NCBI GenBank assembly: GCA_905250125.1
Contig: CAJNOL010001059.1
Span: forward strand, 1-64,000
Length of the DNA stretch: 64,000 bases
DNA from: Rotaria sordida
Taxonomy: Eukaryota; Rotifera; Eurotatoria; Philodinida; Philodinidae
Direction of reading: 5' to 3'
Within the stretch, counting starts at the first letter, position 1; each line of letters begins with the position of its first letter. The notes beneath the pieces are model-generated. The model saw nothing but the letters and a program-made list of their open reading frames with translations, did no database searches and had not been told where the DNA came from. This document shows positions 59,726-64,000 of this stretch, piece after piece. The translations under genes and the position numbers were made by a program.

Positions 59726-61483
59726 ATGGATAACATTCTATCTTCAACTCCAAATCGACTTGAAATACTTCCCAATGAAATTTTTCTTGAAATCTTCAAA
59801 TATTTAAAACCAATCGATTTGATAAGTTTCATAGGACACAATTTACGAATCAATAATATTATACACAAGGTAAAACTAAGCATCGTCATTGAACGTCCCA
59901 AAAAAGAAGAACAAAATTTCGATTATCTGAAGAGTTTTCTTCCAATTCAATTTATCCATCTCAAATTTTGTTATCCTTGGGACGCATTAAATTTACATTT
60001 GTATACAAAACTACGTTCATTGAAACTCGATTATACTCGTCTGTTGCAAAGACAATATTCTCAAGTAAGTTGAACTAGTGTATGTTATTTGGCGTAATAT
60101 TGAGAAATTGACAGAAAAGTATGAAATATATGTTATAATTATAGATATTAACTGTTCACTTACCACATCTCGAGCAATTTTCCTTGTTTGGTCATATAGA
60201 TTGCCGTGGGGATACAATATTGCTGTCTATTCTTGACAGCAACCATTTTCCATCACTAAAAGTTCTTCAATTCTCAGACAGAATTCACCATACACTAGAA
60301 TTTAAAAAGCACAACCAATCATCAAATAATACAATTCATACGCTTACTCTTCATATTTCCAATGTATCAATATTGGATCCTTTACTCAATCTTCTACCTA
60401 ATTTACATCGATTTGAAGCGAGTTTTTCACTAACCATTAATCAATCATTGAATTTCAATAAATGTCATATGTCACTTAAACATCTGCAAATAATTCTTGT
60501 AAATCCATTCAATGATCTCGAAAAGATACTTCCCTATATGCCTAATTTAAAAGAATTGCGTGTCACAGGAATGATTCGTGAACGATCGATATTAGACCAT
60601 TTTAAAAAATTAAGTGAAATTTTTCATATTCATACACCTGATTTACAAAAATTCGATTGTGAATTATATTGTGACGAAACAAATGAACAAGTCAATATTC
60701 TTATTATACAACAACTTCATCCATTATTCAAAATGATACAATGTCATGAAGACAGTTTTTTTAAAAACTTTCCTTTAGGAAACCGTCGCAAATATTGTTA
60801 TGCAACTGATCTAATGGAATATACAATTTTCAAAGAGCGTGAATGTACGTATAGACCATTTTCTTTACTCTAATTTTCGATTTTTATATGCAATGTTTAT
60901 TGATAGAAATCAGATATAAAGACTGAATTGAATCAAATCGAGATGTGTTCATTCGATTTGTTTTCTGCATGACCGAACTAAAATATAAAAATTCGTCATT
61001 TCAGATGTAAATATGTAATAGAGATTGATTAAATAGACTTAATAATGATTATTGACTTAAATAACTTACAAAGATACAAAAGGCAAGGCTAATAGTTATA
61101 ATAAAGTTCGTCTAATTGTTATAAACAAAACTACTTGTTGTCAATGTGTAAATAAATAACTCAGACATATACTGTAATTTATATATTCTTTGATGAGTTT
61201 AACACGTTTATGTCGAACTTCATAATAATCTATTGCTATGAAAAGTTTAATAATAAAGAAAAAAAAAATATTTTAATTTTTAACGATTGAGTCGAATGCT
61301 ATACGAATGATGATTTTGATATTTGTTTTAATCTTTGATGAAAATCTAAAGTATTTTTAATCAAATATCATACCATCTCTTCTAGACTATGAACAAATAA
61401 CACGTAAGCCTGCCGAATATTATCCAGTATTGAGTGGATATGACAGTGGTGAATATTATGACCACAATGATGATTTATTTTGA
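59726..61483 (+). CDS. F-box protein, tandem copy 3
   Basis: Three exons (59726-60064, 60145-60844, 61386-61483) give 378 aa. The F-box reads RLEILPNEIFLEIFKYLKPI (N for D in the LPDE core). The leucine-rich body follows (ILPYMPNLKELRVTG; HTPDLQKFDCELYCDE), and exon 2 is 27 nt longer than in copies 1 and 2. The exon 2 donor is GTACGT instead of GTGAGT, and the second intron is long (541 nt). Exon 3 encodes RKPAEYYPVLSGYDSGEYYD and ends NDDLF. If the second intron were not spliced, the protein would end shortly after TYRPFSLL. It converges on SUCLA2. Function as an SKP1-CUL1 adaptor is inferred. Confidence 0.85.
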
Positions 61484-61971
61484 TTATGAATTTCGTTATC
61501 ATGAAACTTACACTACAAATTATGAACTTTCTCTATGAAATCGTTATAACGATGATTATTAATTTGCATAATCGATCAAAAAACTTATTTAACCAACAAT
61601 TTCACGAAACAAAAAATTGTCTTTTAATATCAAATGATGCATTTATTTATATGAATAAAATATTCTATTTTAGCTATGATTATAAACCAGATGAAAATTT
61701 CATGTCAAATACATTTGCTTGTTCTTCGATAGTGTTTTATTTCATAGAAAAAAAAATGTTTAAAAAAAGAAACACATACATATGTTTATTTTTCTCCGTG
61801 TTATGAAAAAAAAAGAGTATGTTTACTCAAGCATAAACATTTTTGGCGAAGGAAAGGAAGGAAAAAAAACGAAATTACCCACACACAAATTCGCTATACT
61901 ACTCGAACAAAGTCCAGCATATCGGAAAGACGTAACGGAAAAAAAAAACATAGTCAAGATACAGAGAAAAA
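61484..61971. other. Convergent 3' flank between F-box copy 3 and SUCLA2
   Basis: Holds a poly(A) signal AATAAA near 61654 for the F-box gene. The whole stretch is homologous to 57597-58140 after F-box copy 2 (e.g. ATAAACATTT..GACGAAGGAAAGGA and ACAAATTCGCTATACTA). No coding content. Confidence 0.6.
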
Positions 61972-63811
61972 TTAAATTGGTAATTCAAATTGAACAGCTA
62001 TCGAAGCAGATCGAGCTAAACTAACAATCTCAGCTAATTTTACTACCTAGAAATAAATACAAAAAATAATTTTTTTTATTAAAACAATAATATTCTTACT
62101 AATCGAGCACCATCATCAAGATCATCACAAGGAAGTATTTTCAATTGACTTGAAGCAATAATTGCTTTAGCATCATCAACTCTTGTACCTATATCATTCA
62201 ATTAAAATTCTATTTAAAAAAATTGAAATTTACAAATAATTTACCTTGTAATCGTACAACAATTGGAATAGTCAATTTAAGTTCTTTAGCAGCTGCAACA
62301 ATACCCTGAGCAATAACATCACATCGCATAATACCTCCAAATATATTGACAAACACAGCTTGTACCTAATCGAGTAAAACGAAATAAATTAAGCAAAAAT
62401 TTTTTTTCTTTTTTTGAACATACTCGTGGATCAACAGTAATTAATTCAAATGCATTTTTAACTTGTGCAGCTGAAGCACCACCACCAACATCAAGAAAAT
62501 TAGCTGGATTACCACCATGTAATTTAATTATATCCATTGTAGCCATAGCTAAACCAGCACCATTAACAAGACATCCAATTTCACCATCAAGACCAATATA
62601 ATTTAAATTAGCTTCTTCAGCTTTAACATCACGCCAATCTTTTTGTGCATTATCTTTTTGTTTAAATACAGCATCTTGTCGATATTCAGAATTATCATCA
62701 ACATTAATCTTACAATCCATACCTATAGATAAAAAAAAAAGAAATTATATTCTTATTTAAAAAACAAAAAAAACAAACAATAGATTTTTCCATCAGCTCC
62801 TTCAGTTAATGGATTGATTTCTAAGAGAACAATATCTTTTGTAATAAATAAATTATACAATTTCATCATTATATCAGCTGCCTAGAAACAAAAATATAAC
62901 TACTGTAGTTTGAAAAAAAATAGTTGTAAAAGATTGATGAACTTCTAGAAGAGCTTCATTACGAAATCCAAGTTGTTCTGCTATGTTCAATGCATCTTTA
63001 TGTTCAAGACCAGTAGCAATATCAATAGGATGACGAATAATTGCTTCAGGATAATCAGCAGCAATCTCTTCAATATGTGAACCACCTTGAGTTGATGTTA
63101 TAATTACAGGACCATCATATCGCCGTTCTAATGCCACTGAAAAAGAAAACTCAGACCTTGAATCTTAGAATTTCAAAAAAAAACAAAACAAGAAATGAAA
63201 AATACTGACATGCAAAATAATATTCTCGTCGTGTAAATAATTTTTCACATATAATTATACTATTAACAGGTTTTCCTTCACGACCTGTTTGTTTTGTATA
63301 TAAACGATGACCAAGCATTTTCGATGCAACTTGTTTTGCTTCATCAGGTCTATGAAAAATAAAAATATGTTCCTTCTTAATTATATAAATAAATATTAAA
63401 TCTTACGAAAAAACCATTTTCACACCACCTTTAAGTCCACTATCAAATGTTCCTCTACCTCGACCACCAGCAAGAATTTGAGCTTTGATAACAAGATCAT
63501 GACCAAGTTCTAAGAGAAATTTAAATTAATATTATAAAAGAATAATATATGAAAATTTAAACCTTGACTTGAAGCTATTTGATAGCTTTCATCGGCTGTT
63601 TTAGCAATACGATATTTTGGTACACGAATTCCAGCTTCTTCAAGTAATCCCATAGAAACATATTCATGAAGTAATAAATAAAAACGTTTTTGTACTGTTA
63701 AAATCGATTTTATTGACACCGGTGCAAGCTATCATAAAAATAAAATTAATTTTTTTTTTGTTTTGGAATTTTATAATTTACTTTAATGAGAGAATTTCTA
63801 ATGAAAGCCAT
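61972..63811 (-). CDS. SUCLA2: Succinate-CoA ligase, ADP-forming, beta subunit (mitochondrial)
   Basis: Multi-exon gene on the minus strand. Exon 1 is 63811-63782 ([10 protein letters not shown]), exon 2 is 63728-63563, and exon 3 starts at 63509. The basic N-terminus ([20 protein letters not shown]) fits a mitochondrial presequence. The ATP-grasp part has [60 protein letters not shown] and LLEINPL. The ligase part has [52 protein letters not shown] and [16 protein letters not shown], and it ends VQFELPI. The family order is complete. With the alpha subunit it makes ATP from succinyl-CoA in the TCA cycle. Sequence near [11 protein letters not shown] is closer to SUCLA2 than to the GTP-forming SUCLG2, but that choice is from memory. 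Introns are short. Confidence 0.95.
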
Positions 63812-64000
63812 CTATTTTATTTTATTTTATTTTTTCAAAATAAACTTCAAGTAAAATTCAATTGTTCTGTTTGCATCCATAGCGCTTCATTCGCTTTTAG
63901 TAATACCGATGGGAGTTATTTATAAGAGGTCGCTGAATGACAACGAGATCGATACATTTTCAGTTGTCACTCATGTTCTAAATAATAAAAGCGTTAAAAA
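63812..64000. other. SUCLA2 upstream region
   Basis: Presumed promoter and 5' leader of SUCLA2 on the minus strand. No TATA box was recognised; nothing else seen up to the window end. Confidence 0.4.

Noticed and set aside
1-64000. CRISPR array, bacterial operons, phage-type genes
   Set aside because: None seen; the spliced genes and animal protein families show this is nuclear eukaryotic DNA.

Overview
The window is AT-rich eukaryotic DNA: short GT-AG introns (often 50-90 nt), compact genes, dense small terminal-inverted-repeat elements and AT-biased codon use. Animal genes (SUCLA2, ARMC5, a myotubularin pseudophosphatase, GTPBP6, a coactosin-like protein) sit beside remnants of genes of likely bacterial or fungal origin (a multimodular nonribosomal peptide synthetase, a PhzF-type protein). 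There are also lineage-specific F-box families and TGTGGG-like G-rich tracts. Together these suggest a bdelloid rotifer, most like Rotaria. This is inference from content; no search was run. One 100-N assembly gap lies at 16323-16422.

Layout. 0.5-4.8 kb: coactosin-like gene and GTPBP6, both on the minus strand. 6.3-13.0 kb: an island of decayed accessory genes (PhzF-like, F-box relative, piggyBac transposase, NRPS); the NRPS is split by a 916-bp foldback element with a TA target duplication. 13.0-16.8 kb: non-coding, with an 802-bp GGTACC-rich element and the gap. 16.9-23.4 kb: an MTMR10/12-like pseudophosphatase (minus), head-to-head with ARMC5 (24.3-30.0 kb, plus), whose introns host three small elements. 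32.4-32.9 kb: a small HMG-box protein (minus). 33.3-36 kb: a foldback element and a decayed tRNA-like sequence. 36.2-42 kb: a microsatellite-rich stretch without recognised small elements around one low-complexity gene of unknown function (40.3-41.1 kb). 42.4-50 kb: two more small elements, an orphan copy of an F-box gene promoter, a minisatellite, a possible solo LTR and a decayed ATPase-like gene. 51-61.5 kb: three tandem three-exon F-box genes. 62-63.8 kb: SUCLA2 (minus), whose 3' part is duplicated as a pseudogene at 58.1-58.7 kb inside the F-box array.

The core genes are ordinary housekeeping functions (mitochondrial GTPase, TCA-cycle enzyme, CUL3 adaptor, phosphoinositide scaffold, chromatin protein) and do not form a pathway. 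The most unusual biology is in the accessory parts: a tandem F-box family copied together with its TATA promoter and a piece of SUCLA2, an orphan promoter of that family, G-rich/C-rich telomere-like tracts facing outward around 46.7-54.2 kb, and several families of near-palindromic elements that could fold into long hairpin RNAs.
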